From Coniochaeta sp. PMI_546 (taxonomy: Eukaryota > Ascomycota > Sordariomycetes > Coniochaetales > Coniochaetaceae), in the NCBI GenBank assembly GCA_021432605.1, contig MU271165.1, forward strand, positions 177,643 to 241,642: a stretch of DNA of 64,000 nucleotides, read 5' to 3'. The translations under genes and the position numbers were made by a program. The notes beneath the pieces are model-generated. The model ran no database searches. It saw only the letters and a program-made list of their open reading frames with translations, and was not told the origin of the DNA. This document shows positions 52,910 through 64,000 of this stretch, in pieces; within the stretch, counting starts at the first letter, position 1, and each line of letters opens with the position of its first letter.

Positions 52910-53689
52910 CTAACTTGGCTTGCTCTTCAATTCCGCCCGATGCTCGACTAGTTTAGCCACTTCCCGCGCAACATCGGTTCCCAGGCCTTGAAAGCCGTCG
53001 ATAACGCCCTGGCGGTCCCCAGCGCCCAGCTCCTGGCTCATCTTGAACTTGCCTTCTAGCCTGGTGATCTCAATCTCGATACCAATGATGGCCTTCTTAA
53101 GCAACTCGATATACCGTTCGGGACTGTCCGTCACGCTCCAAGGAGATGGTCTCGCATCCGCCGGACCAGTGTAACCCATGACAGATGTCTCGGCGTGCTT
53201 GGATAGATCAGAGATCTGCTGCGACAGGAAAGCCGACGTCTCCTCTGATTGCGCGTCGAAGTAGATGCGGGCTTGACCGTAAGCCTGCACGGCGGCGTAG
53301 TTCCAAGTAGGCACGACTTTGCCGGTCGCGGGCTTTGTCTCCGAGTAGAACTTGGGTGTCACGTAGTGCTGGACCGGGGAGGTGAAGAGGACGAGCACCT
53401 CTTCTGTGAGAACATTGGACTGGACTCTCCTGTCCACTTGAGTTTTGGACACGGCCTCAATCAAGGACTTGCTCTGGGGATTGGCCCTTGCCAAATGACC
53501 CCTGAGGCGTCCCAGCTCGGTTTCACTCGACTCATCCTGGACGTCTAGAAGGAAGGGGATGTGGCTTGACTGAATAAATGGTCCTGTCGTGGAGGAGAAT
53601 GCTGTCGTGAGAATACCGAGTGGAAAGTCGCGGATCAGCTGTCGAAGCGTGGGGATATGGGTTTCGGCGTGAACCGCGCGTAAATACAT
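52910..53689 (-). CDS. PaiB-type FMN-binding split-barrel protein
   Basis: Single exon, 259 residues from a good ATG. The PaiB family (FMN-binding, bacterial negative regulator of sporulation and proteases) is shown by MYLRAVHAETHIPTLRQLIRDFPLGILTTA, SSHIPFLLD, GRLRGHLARANPQSKSL, the VLFTSPVQHYVTPKFY block, KVVPTWNYAAVQAYGQARIY and the C-terminal IIGIEIEITRLEGKFKMSQ. All core motifs are intact and length is slightly above the bacterial norm (about 205). Fungal members are unstudied; a role in flavin or heme binding is inference. Gene and neighbours give no pathway. Confidence 0.92.
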   Translation of the reverse strand: MYLRAVHAETHIPTLRQLIRDFPLGILTTAFSSTTGPFIQSSHIPFLLDVQDESSETELGRLRGHLARANPQSKSLIEAVSKTQVDRRVQSNVLTEEVLVLFTSPVQHYVTPKFYSETKPATGKVVPTWNYAAVQAYGQARIYFDAQSEETSAFLSQQISDLSKHAETSVMGYTGPADARPSPWSVTDSPERYIELLKKAIIGIEIEITRLEGKFKMSQELGAGDRQGVIDGFQGLGTDVAREVAKLVEHRAELKSKPS

Positions 53690-54303
53690 TCTGTTCTGGC
53701 GGTGGTTCTAATGTAAGAGAATGACGATGTGCATATGATTTATTCTACTCGAATGATCGACATGCTAATATTGGAGAGAGACGAAGCTTTTGCAGTGTCA
53801 AGATATTTGAATGATGCAAGCTGAAAAGAGTCACTGCTGGCGTTCGGGTGGGCTTGCCACAAAGCGTTTAGCTCTGGGTCCCGTCCTCTAAAAATGACCA
53901 AAGGGCGCAATACATGAGCTATGACCAATAGTGAGCCCTCAACAATGGCTAGATCAAACGAATCCAGAAAGTGAGTTGATGTCAACAAGAAGCCGTGATC
54001 TTTGCTGTTTGATCTCTACTGTTTGCAGGTTGATTGAAGATGGTTTAATCTTGTAGGAAATGGTATCATAAAGCCCCCTTGACTCGTATTGGTTCACGGG
54101 CGAAAGTGACACTTGTGAATGGCACGATCACATAAGACACCAGTATACGAACTTTTATGATGACATTATAGCGGCCTTTCTCATAGCTCATCCACCGGTT
54201 AGCTCTAATTCAAGGACACTCAACAAGCTCGTCAGTCGACTAGGCCAATTGTGATGCAGACATAGGTAGCGATATTCAACCTATGTGCGTCCTCAAGTCT
54301 AGT
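53690..54303. other. intergenic with possible gene fragment
   Basis: A minus-strand frame at 53740-53988 (HFLDSFDLAIVEGSLLVIAHVLRP region) reads like a piece of a membrane protein, but lacks start context and partner exons. Kept as unresolved. Confidence 0.35.
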
Positions 54304-54585
54304 CTACCGCTTCGATAATTGGCTGAATTTTCGACTTTGTATAACAATCACGGGGTTCAGCTGCCTCAAAATAGAAGTCGACTCTGCAGCTGCGGCAGCG
54401 ATCACGTCGTTGGTGATGAGATCGAGCATGTCAATGACGAAACCCGCCCGTGTGGTGGTGTCCGTCAAGGCTGTACGCGGTTCCTGACGCCAATGCCACC
54501 ATCGGCAGCTGACGCCCTCTTCGTCGCACCAGACCACCTCCCCCGTGTCCGAATGCTCTACCGTTGCCGTTCCTCTTGCCGTCAT
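54304..54585 (-). pseudogene. C-terminal remnant of a B3/B4 tRNA-binding-domain protein
   Basis: A 93-codon minus-strand frame. Residues DTGEVVWCDEEGVSCRWW, HWRQEPRTALTDTTTRAGFV and ID-MLDLI match the end of stand-alone B3/B4-domain proteins (homologous to the PheRS beta B3/B4 domain), whose hallmark is W-x-DEEGV-x-C-RRW-x-WRQ-xx-R-T-x-[IL]-T-xx-TT-x-A-x-F. Only this end is here: the expected roughly 130 N-terminal residues are not found in the DNA just upstream (54586-55247) in any frame. A splice-like TTTTTAG directly before the first ATG hints that this was once a last exon. Most likely a decayed, truncated copy; a functional short protein is less likely. Confidence 0.5.
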
Positions 54586-55247
54586 CTAAAAATTCTCCTG
54601 CCTATTGCGCGGATGCACCGCGGGCTGCCTTTGCTCACTGCGGCAGGTTCTCGCTCAAGTCGTTGCTGGGCCATGAGGAAGGCCGTCCACTGCGATCAGG
54701 AAGGCTCGGTCATCTGGGCGAAGCTCATCCTCCTTTCAAGAAGTATTGGAGAAAGCCATTGTCGAATATATTTGTACTTTATGGCAGGGAAGGAGAATGA
54801 TATGAGTCTGTCTAATTCCAAGCCAAGGAAGACGGAAAGGTATAAGTCTAGATTTAGACCAGTCCGATCCTTCGAGGGGAAGCGTGTAGAACACAGCTCA
54901 ACATTGCAACGCGGATCAGGGCACAATGTGTACCGATATTAGCGTGAGGAATGTGTTAAGTAGGCCTAACGCGTCATGTCCACTTCTAATATTCAGGTGG
55001 CTTTTTTTTTTCTTAGACGAACGCCTAGACAAATTGTTTGAACCGGACTAAACATTATCTTCCATACTAAGAGCTCCTGCTTGGTTGATTTGAAAAATGA
55101 TGGAGATTTATGTTCTATTTTCATTCTAATCGTTACTTCATTTTCTAAAGGACGAACCATTTTACCGCCATCTAAGTTAGGATCCTCATTTTTGTCGACC
55201 TCGTATGTATCATTATGTCACATCTCTGAGAAAGATGCGTTGCCACT
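54586..55247. other. intergenic
   Basis: No gene recognised; holds the region where the missing part of the B3/B4 gene would be expected. Confidence 0.45.
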
Positions 55248-56319
55248 TCAGCAGCTGCCAAGACCCTTGATGATGTCGGTGCTGTTGCCGATAAATCCTG
55301 TATAGTTGTTAGCGAGAGAGACAACAAGTCAAGTTTCGTATCCATCTTACCATCGGAGTTGGCGTTGTATCTGACCATCTCAGACGCATATACGGGACTG
55401 GTGGTTGCAGAAATATCGTCGACATAGACGACATCATATCCTGTGCAACACAAACACACAAATCAGCCATTGAAGTGGACTCACAACATGCAGCAGAACC
55501 ACGTCTACAGTTACACTCACCCTTGAAGTAAGCGTCAATAAAGGTACCCCAGACGCACTGGTCAGCATTGACACCGCCAAAGAAGATGGTCGTGATCTCG
55601 TTCTCCTGCAGCCACAGGCCGAAGGGAGTCTGCGGGCCCCACAAGCCGCTGAGCCGGTTCTTGTGGAAGACGAGGTCGGTGCCAGCCTTGACACCGGCAT
55701 CCTTCATCTCGCCGAGGACGCCGTATGGCTCGGCGTTCCACGCACCCCGCATCAGCTTGGGACCGACGGCGATAGTGGTGCCGTTCTGCTCGATGGTGCC
55801 CATGTCCGACCCGAACGTAGAGTTGGCGAAGTCGTTGGCGGAGAACTGCGACTTGAGTACGGGTGGGATGGTCAGCAGGTCGTACTTGGTCAGCCCCCAG
55901 TTGACCCAGGTGACCTTCATGCCGTTCTTGCGGAAGGCGTTGATCATGTTGACGGTCGGCTGGATGGCGGCACGACCCAGCGTGGCCGAGGGCGACAGTT
56001 CCGGGTGCAGGAAGAAGTTCTGCATGTCGATGATGCAGAGCACGCTGCGGCTGGGCTCGATGATGGCAGACTTGCGGTGGCCCGAGAAGGTGATTACCTT
56101 GGGCTTGGTCACGGGCGAGACATCACTCCGCGTCAGGTCAAAAGTGCCGTTGGGCAGCTTCACCCAGTAGTTATAGGCGTTGCCCAGGGTCTGGGTGGAG
56201 GCATTGAACCCGGTGCCGCTCAGGGCGTACACCTGCCGCTCCTCGATAGGGTTGCCAGCGGCGCCCGAAACCAACGAGCCGGCCAGGACGAGCCCGGAGA
56301 TGAAAGTCTTGGAGAACAT
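55248..56319 (-). CDS. secreted isochorismatase-like hydrolase
   Basis: Exons 56319-55521, 55440-55351 and 55297-55248 join in phase to 312 residues. The N-terminus MFSKTFISGLVLAGSLVSGAAG is a clear signal peptide, rare for this family. Then the cysteine-hydrolase catalytic triad: Asp98 in IIDMQNFF, Lys220 in LVFHKNRLSG and Cys255 in GGVNADQCVWGT. The segment VVYVDDISATTSP follows intron 1. The family cleaves isochorismate, nicotinamide or related amides. A secreted form could act on external host metabolites such as isochorismate (salicylate precursor), but this is inference. All three active residues are intact. Several N-x-T sites suggest glycosylation. Confidence 0.9.
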
Positions 56320-57325
56320 GTTGAGACTAATATCTCAGTTCCGGTGCGTGATGACGAGACAAGCGGTCGCAAGGATGAAGTCCAGGTAAGAAAAGGCGTT
56401 CTTGGGCGTGTGCCTCTTTCCAATATCTTTGTGGCCATGTCGTGGGCATATCACCAGTCTCTTTATAGGCGGCCTGGGACCCGGGGAGCTGGCCATCCCG
56501 CCGTGCGGCTTACAACCATCCGCAATCGGCATGTATATTTCGCAGCTGCTTTCTATCTTCCATACTTTGAAGCTCTTCTGCGCAACGGACGAATCTTGCA
56601 AGCTAAGTCGAAGGCATGCCGTCAGAACCGTTCTTTAGTACGAGTAGACTACGGGCGATGTGGACTCGTCACCTATGTGTTCCAGGGTAGGGCTGGAGCA
56701 GTGACAAGTGCAAAGATAACAGACGTCCTGCAGGCTCACAACACCGGGGTCAGGTTGCGGGGTAGGTTTACTTTGAGGTCTGGCGATAAAGAAACAAGTG
56801 TGCAAATAGTTGGTAGTCATCCGCCGATGTCATAGGTCTTGGCACTCTCCGACCACGTCGCTGTGATACTCTGCTCCTCGGGACGCCACTCCCGACTCGG
56901 GCGGGGCGGTCGGCCAATCGTGGGTCTTCATGGTCCAGTTACGGCAGAGATAAGGAGATAGCGGCGGACCCAACCCGGGGGCTGGGAACGTGCCGGGGTG
57001 CCGGTATTCTTCCCGGAACTTCTGCGCAACTCGTTTGCCAATACCTCCGAGAAACAACAGTCGACACAAGCGCGTAGTGGCAGTGGTATTGTGCTAAATC
57101 CACCAACTGGACTGGACGTGAGTGACGTCAGGCGTAGTCCGGATTTGGTCTTGACATATCACCAAGTCTCGAGACAATGCGCAGGGAGCGGGATCAGGCT
57201 AAATATAAAGGATTGCTGATCACTCTTGGCCTTCGATATAAGCATGTTGTGCTACATTTTCGGCAGCGAATATTGATATACTCAGCGGTCAAACTTGACC
57301 TCACACAAATCCATTTCCGGATCTG
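56320..57325. other. intergenic
   Basis: No gene accepted; contains the promoter of the isochorismatase-like gene and normal-GC DNA up to the start of the retroelement. Confidence 0.45.
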
Positions 57326-57398
57326 GAGCTGAGCTACGCCGCCTTAAAGCTGAGCTAGGCTGAGTCGTCGCCGAGCTATGACTAAATAGCGTTGAGCT
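57326..57398. repeat. GAGCT short-repeat cluster at element border
   Basis: GAGCT occurs five times in 73 bases (57326, 57331, 57352, 57373, 57394), mostly as TGAGCTA. It sits where the GC-normal host DNA passes into TA-rich retroelement DNA. Confidence 0.4.
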
Positions 57399-57399
57399 A

Positions 57400-60300
57400 G
57401 GGCTACGCTCCTTATAAGTCCTACTTTTGGTACTATACCGCTTACCAAAGGAGCCTAAAACTTATATAATAGCCTTAGTTTGTACCCTAACTAAACTTTT
57501 ACTTTATAGACGTTAAGTAATCTCTAAACTTTAATAAATTCGTTAAGATCTAGGTAGTATCGTAACGAAGCTTTCGGAGTTACTATTAACGGCCGACAAG
57601 CCTAATATATAGTTATACGAATACAAATCTCTATATACGTATAATCTTATATAGACAAAAGACTTTATTATTATATCTTTCAGTTAAAAGTTAAAGAGTA
57701 TAAGTTGTAGAAATTTATTAGATCTAATAACGATAAATCTAATAGGAATTATAAAGAGATTAAAGAAGTTATCTAAATAATAATATTACTCTTAAGACGA
57801 GTAACGCTAATACTTACTACTCGGCCGTCTTACCGTTTTTCAAGGTAGATAGGTAGTATAGGTTCTAGCCTAAGTTTAGCTTATTACGTAAGATTAAAGT
57901 GAGAATCTCTTTATTATTAAGACTTAAGTAAAAGGGTCTATAGCTAAATAATAATGGTTCGATTAAACGGATCACTTAAGTTATTTATTAACGGTATAAA
58001 AGATCTCGATAGAGAGGAAGAAGAAGAAGAAGAAGAAATAAAAGAATCTATTATATATAAAGTATCCGGGGCCTCCCTTCCCCTCCGAGTTTCTATAAAG
58101 CGGAACCGTATTAGAAAAAGTAAACAAGTAAACCAGTAAGCAAATCAAGTGATAGGAAGCTATTTTAAAAAATACCTCGCGCGGGGTTTATATAAAGGTA
58201 TATAAAAGTAAGAATACGTTAGGTATTTAATTATATAACCCGAGGGTATTCTAAGGGTCCTTAGGCTTCTAACCTATTATAATAGGTTATATACTTAGTG
58301 TTATAGACCTACGGTTACGAAAGGAACCCCGCCAATCGATAAGGAACAGATATATAAGGCGTATCGTATTATATAAGTTAGGGACCCCGGGTTACGTAAC
58401 TGATAGGAGGAATAGTTTCATAATAGATATATTAGGATATAGGTAATAGTTTCTTATCAACTATATTATTACGTTCGTTAAAGTATATAAGAAAGAGTCT
58501 TTTTAGATTCCGTTATAAATAGTTCTTAATTACCTAGTAATCAATCTAAATATTCAATCGAGGTTATTATTAAGTAAAATACTTATCTTAACGATATTAA
58601 AGTAAAGATTACTTGTTATATTTTAACTTACTTACCCTAAGTAACAAAACTTACTTTCTAATCCTTAACCCGTTTTAAGATCGTTATATTTTGATCATTC
58701 CTATTCGGTAAGTTAACCTTATACCAAATAGCTAATATAATACCCGGAATACCCGTACCTTAGCTAGTACTTATAATATAAGTATAGGTTAACGATATAG
58801 TAGTAATAATTACGTAATTATAGATAGAAATTACGGTTTTTAAAAAAGGATCTAAAGTCGACCTTACGGCTAAGATCAAAGCCCCGCGCCCTAAACCTTA
58901 TAATAAGAATAAAAAAGGGTTATAAGCCTTTATTACGTAAGCGTATATATATTTTAAAATATATATAAGGTCTTTCCTTAGGGAATACGAAAAAGCAATC
59001 TATATAGGAAGCCTATTAAAAAGAAAGGCGGCCGAATAGTTCGAACTTAGTTTTCGGGACTTTTTAAATAATTAGTCAAATTAAGAAAGACGGAAACCGG
59101 AAACCTACGTTATATTCTTAAACGTCGATTGGCTATTCGAAAAACTTAAGGAGACTTTCGGTAATCCTAACGAATAAAGATTAACGGAATAATAACTTTT
59201 ATCTCTAAGATAAAAAAGTTCGGTAGGAATATATACGGTAAAGTTCAAACGAATTATAACTAAATTTAACTTAAAAGAATAAGCTTTATTCTTTTACTTT
59301 TATAAAGGATTACGGGATAATAAAGAAGATCGACCGGATACCTTATATAAATATATCGCGTCCGTAATCAAGATCGATAATCGATTATATAAACGAAAAT
59401 TCGAAAGAGGAAAAGGAAGAGTTTTTTAGACGATAAAAAAAACCGCGAATTTAAAGAAAAAGCGATTTACGGTTACGGGTTTTTATTCGGGACTTATAAA
59501 TCTAAACGTTACCTAACGAAACCAATTTAAGAAAAAAGGTAAATACTTTAATTATAAGAAACAAAGGTATTACGCTAATAAATATCGCTAACCTAAGAAA
59601 GCTTAGAAACCAATCCCCGAAAATAAGGCTTAAATAATAATAAAGGATAAAAGATCCCGCGTTATCGCGATAATACGTAAAAAACAATAATATAAAATAT
59701 TTCTTAGATTACCGGGAAAAGAAGTCGACTTAATAGTAATATTAGGGTACGATATTACGGACGTAACGTATCTAATTAACCTATTAGACTGAAAATAGGA
59801 CGAAATCGAAGAAAAACAAATACTTTTATATAAAGATTACGAATTAATATATATTAATTCGGTTTATTATAACTAGATTTCGTAAAATTCGTATATCTTT
59901 TACCGTTATATTTAGTATATATAAGAGAAACTAGGTTATAAATAGATATTAATACGAATACTGATAACTAGGCCGATACCTTACTTTTATAAACTTAAAA
60001 ATATCGAAAGATACGAAAAAGTATATAAGAACGGATAATACCTATTACTAACGTTACCCGGAACTATATAATTACAACTTAACCCGATAAGATAGGAGTT
60101 TTTAACGGTAACGGAACCTAAATAAAAAATCGAAAGTAAGAACCAATTATAAGTTATTTATATACCCGAAAACTCGGTAAGATAAACGGGACGATTAGGA
60201 TATTCGGTATTAGAAATCGTAATATAAGTTACGATAGAAAGAAAATCGACCGAAGAGTTTTAGGTACGATAATAAGCCTATAGTATACGGACTAACGCGT

Positions 60301-63300
60301 TCTTAATAAATTACCGAAGTTATAAGATATAAATATAGAAAAGGGTTAAAAAAATAAACTAAAAATAAACCCAAATAGACGAACGTTTAGAAAGATTATT
60401 AGCTTCTAAATCGGAAATAAAAAAGGAAAATTACGAGGAACCGTTAGAACTTTTTTTTAGAACTAAAGACAAACCCGAATATTACGGTATTTCGTTCCGA
60501 AGATTAGAAAAACGATTAAAAAACGATTAACGTCGACTATAAAGGGATTATATCGACGTAATATAGAAAGATCTTTATATACGACCGTAGGAATTGAATA
60601 CTTACGAATTACGATTAATATATAAAGAAGTAATACCTAGGTAATAATAGATAACGGAATATAAGGAAATTATATCTCGCTAAATCTCGTTAATATATTA
60701 CGATTACCTTAGAAAAAAAAAGATAAGCCTTACCGATTTAGAACTATTAATAGGAACCCTATCGATTATAGATAAGGACTAGTAGATATAGAAACTACGC
60801 CCTTTTAAATTATTATCTAAGGTTATAATTAAAAGATAACGTTCGATATTATAGAGATCTTATCGTACGGTATAATATTAGGGATACCTTATTTACGAAC
60901 GAATAATCCCCGAATTAATTAGAAAATAAGCTAACTTTAATAAGATACGTTAAAAAGAAAATTAGCCTTTATAAAGAACGGACTTTACGGGGAAAAGCTT
61001 ATACGTAATTTTAAAAAAGCTCTAATAATTTACGAAACGATTATAAAAACTTAGTTTATATCGACGCGAACGATTCCGAAAAAATACTATCGATATAACA
61101 AACTATTTAAACCCGAGTTTAAAATAAGATTGCCTAAATATAATCGTTAGGATTATAAGATCAATTTTCAACTAGGTAAAAAGCCCGGATTTTATAAGAT
61201 TTACCTTTTTAACGACTTATAATTATAAACGTTAAAAGAATATATTAATAAAAATCTAAAGAAAGGTTATATTCGACTATTATAATTATTAGTAGGATAC
61301 CTTATCTTATTCGTACCTAAGAAAAACGGGAAATTACGTCTCGTTATAAATTATCGATAACTTAATAATATTATTATTAAAAACCGAAGATTATTACCTC
61401 TTATATCCGAACTAAAAAATCGGTTATATAAAGCCCGATAGTTTATTACTTTAGACTTTAAAGGAATATATAACCTAATACGAATTAAAGAAGGAAATAA
61501 GTAAAAGACGGTTTAACGATCTAGATTAGGATAATACGAATATTATATTATACCTTTCGGGCTCGCTAACGTACCGGTTTCTTTTTAAAGGATAATCAAT
61601 TACGTATTTCGAAAGTAGTTAGACGACTTCGTCGTCGCGTACCTCGATAATATCTTAATTTATTCGGAAGACCTCGAATAATATAAGAAATACGTCTATT
61701 TCGTCTTATAAATATTATAAGACGCGAATTTATTAATCGAACCCGAGAAATACGAATTTTATTAATAAAAAGTAAAATTTCTCGGTTACGTTATATTATT
61801 AAGCTAATTCGAAATAAACCTAAATAAGTTAAAAGCTATCAAAAAATAACCCGTGTTAGAAACGGTTACGGGAATACGAGTTTTTCTAAAGATTACCAAT
61901 TTCTATCGGAAGTTTATTAAGGATTATAATAAGATCGTAATACCTTTTACTAACCTTATTAAAAAAGATTTAAGGTTCGAATAGATTTCGAAAGAAGAAA
62001 AAGCGTTTTAAGAACTTAAAAGGAAGATCTTAAGCTAATTAATATTAATTATTACGGATCCCGAAAAACCTTACGAAATAGAAACCGATACGTCGGAATT
62101 CGTATTCGGAAACTAGTTAAAATAAAGGGATAAATAAGGGAGATTATACCTAATAATATTCTTCTCGAAGAAATTAAGTAAACTAGAACTCAATTATAAT
62201 ATACCAAATAAGGAATTTATAACTATTATTAAAACGTTTAAAGAATAGAAATATTATCTTATAAAAGCGAAATATAAGGTAAAGGTCCTAATAGATTATA
62301 AGAACCTTATTACGTTTATTTTTACGAAAGAACTTAATAAATAACAAATTAGATAGTATAAATTCCTTACCGATTTCGACTTCGAAATTATATATAGGAA
62401 AGGAAACGATAATAATAAAGCGGACGTTCTTAATCGACGAAAAAATCTAAAACTAAGAAAGGAAGTACGTTCGGTAAACTTTTTTAAGATTAATTAATAA
62501 AGAAACCTTAAACTCGATATATAGATCGGGGCGATTTAGAATATAAAACCCGAAAAACGATAAGCGGAAAAGATTAAGGAATACCGAAAGAAAGAGATTA
62601 AAGAAGACGTTACCTTTATACTTCTATCGTATTACGGTTTATTATAATTTAGGAATAAGGTATACGTACCTAATAAACTATAGAAAGAACTAGTAAAAAA
62701 GTTTTACGAATATCCGTTATATAGATACCAAAGAATTTATAAGACTAAAAAACGCGTACGGCGAACTTATAACTTTTTAGGATTAGATAAAGTAATTAGA
62801 TAAGTAGTCGGCGAATACGACAAATATAATAAAGCCAAGTCAAATAGATATAAGCCGTACGGGTTATTATAACTTATATAACTATTAAAGAAACTATAGG
62901 AAATAGTTACGATAGATTTTATCGTCAAACTATTAGTATCGAAAGAACTTATAATTAAGATTACTTACGATAGTATATAAGTAGTTATAAATAAATTCTC
63001 CAAATACGCGTATTTTATACCGTATAAAGAAGCAAGTATAACGGAAAATATAACTTATACCTTTTTAAAAGTAGTAATAAGCCAATATAAATTACCTAAA
63101 TAACTTATTACCGATAGAGATAAATTGTTTACCTTAAAGTTCTAGATAACGTTAATACGATAAATCGGAATCAAATATAAATTATCGATATCGTTCTACC
63201 CGTAAACGGATAGGCAAATAGAACGAACTAACTAGACCCTTAAATAATATCTAAGGATATATATTAATGAAAAATAAGACGATTAGGTTAGGTAGCTATT

Positions 63301-64000
63301 AGTAGTACAATAGGCTTATAATAGTATATTAAGCGAAACGTTAAACGGGTATTTACCGTTTTTTATTAATTACGGTTATAAACTTATTATAAAGGAAGTA
63401 TTGGAAGATAAACCAATACCGTTAAATTTAAAACCGTTATGAATAAAACATACCGTAAAATAAATAAAGTTATTTTATAAAAGACTTCGTAAATATATAG
63501 AACTATTTAAATTACGAATAGTACGATACGTAAATTAGAAAAGGTTAAAAGGATTAACTTTATAAGAAGGAAATAAAATCTACTTCGTACGACGAAACGT
63601 TAAAACGAAACGACCAAACGATAAATTAGATTGGAAGAAAATCGGACTATTTAAGATTAAGAAAAAATTATCTAATTTGAATTATAAACTCTAATTACTA
63701 ACGAATATACGTATTTATTTAATATTTTATATCTCGCTTTTCGAACCGGTACCTAAAAACGTAAAGTTAATAATAGATATTAAAATTAAACTAACGTAAA
63801 AATACGAAGTAAAAAAAATCCTTAGGTATAAAAAAAAAGGAAACGTAAACTTTTATTATATTAAATAGAAGAATTACAACGACTCTGAAAATATATAGGA
63901 ACCGGAAACTTACCTTACGAACTATTAATAGTTACTATAGGAATTCCGTATTATAATAGTATTATTACCTTAAAAATCGAAAGGGATAATATTACGTCGC
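57400..64000 (+). mobile_element. decayed Ty3/Gypsy LTR retrotransposon, cut by window end
   Basis: A fossil. The DNA is extremely TA-rich with CpG kept, as expected after RIP. Traces of the pol domains appear in Gypsy order on the plus strand: a gag-like stretch about 58.9-59.6 kb, protease near 59.7 kb, reverse transcriptase about 61.2-61.7 kb (the PFGL and Y-L-D traces are visible), RNase H near 62.1 kb, and integrase about 62.7-63.4 kb. RNase H before integrase fits Ty3/Gypsy. The left LTR could not be delimited and the right end lies beyond the window. It is clearly broken many dozens of times, with no usable frame. Age cannot be judged because RIP damages a copy at once. Confidence 0.85.

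Noticed and set aside
54319-54942. 207-codon plus-strand open frame
   Set aside because: Overlaps the B3/B4 remnant antisense; no motif, no signal peptide, mixed composition.
55663-56835. 390-codon plus-strand open frame
   Set aside because: Antisense shadow of the isochorismatase-like exon 1; composition (Gly, Val, Arg, His-rich) is typical of a mirror frame of a GC-rich gene.
57954-59687. short open frames in the TA-rich end
   Set aside because: They lie in the decayed retroelement and do not correspond to its known proteins; chance frames.

Overview
This 64 kb window is nuclear DNA of a filamentous ascomycete (Pezizomycotina; a Sordariomycete-like fungus is my best guess). The signs are 50-160 nt GT-AG introns with CTRAY-type branch sites, Zn2Cys6 regulators, a HET-domain gene, a lone dispersed 5S rRNA gene, secreted CAP and Cys-rich proteins, and AT-rich DNA that looks RIP-mutated. 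Coding DNA is GC-rich; the last 6.6 kb and a 0.34 kb island near 9.5 kb are strikingly TA-rich. Exon borders were worked out by hand from reading frame and splice signals.

Left part (1-13 kb): a cut-off repeat-bearing Cys-rich protein, two small secreted Cys/Thr-rich proteins, an Old Yellow Enzyme flavoprotein, an uncharacterised 454-residue protein, a multi-pass membrane protein, a TA-rich relic and a five-exon Zn2Cys6 factor. Next (13-24 kb) come a tandem-domain fluoride exporter, a tiny acidic protein, a three-exon arrestin-like protein, an Rkm4/SETD6-type SET methyltransferase, RTT109 (H3K56 acetyltransferase) and the RNase III-fold mitoribosomal protein mL57. From 24 to 41 kb lie a CYP59-like P450, a CAP protein, a 5S rRNA gene, a thioesterase-like protein, a PaxU/DUF829 hydrolase, a two-domain GST-like protein, a BTB protein, tRNA-Glu(CTC), a secreted GH43-like protein, a HET protein, mitoribosomal bL27m and LCL2.

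Right part (41-57 kb): protein phosphatase inhibitor 2 (GLC8), then a likely galactoside-utilisation cluster: a Zn2Cys6 factor and a GH27 alpha-galactosidase in tandem on the minus strand, divergent from an MFS sugar transporter. The 1 kb shared promoter holds a palindromic double CCAAT box, two CGG-type inverted repeats and paired CreA-type sites. After it come a second BTB protein, a PaiB-type protein, a C-terminal relic of a B3/B4-domain protein and a secreted isochorismatase-like hydrolase.

From about 57.3 kb to the right edge the DNA is a badly decayed Ty3/Gypsy-type LTR retrotransposon with no intact frame. I found no CRISPR, no prophage and no clear secondary-metabolite cluster. The strongest new leads are the galactoside cluster with its divergent promoter, the three-copy Cys-rich repeat protein at the left edge, a telomere-repeat motif just upstream of the SET methyltransferase, the B3/B4 relic, and the motif repeats at the RTT109 C-terminus.
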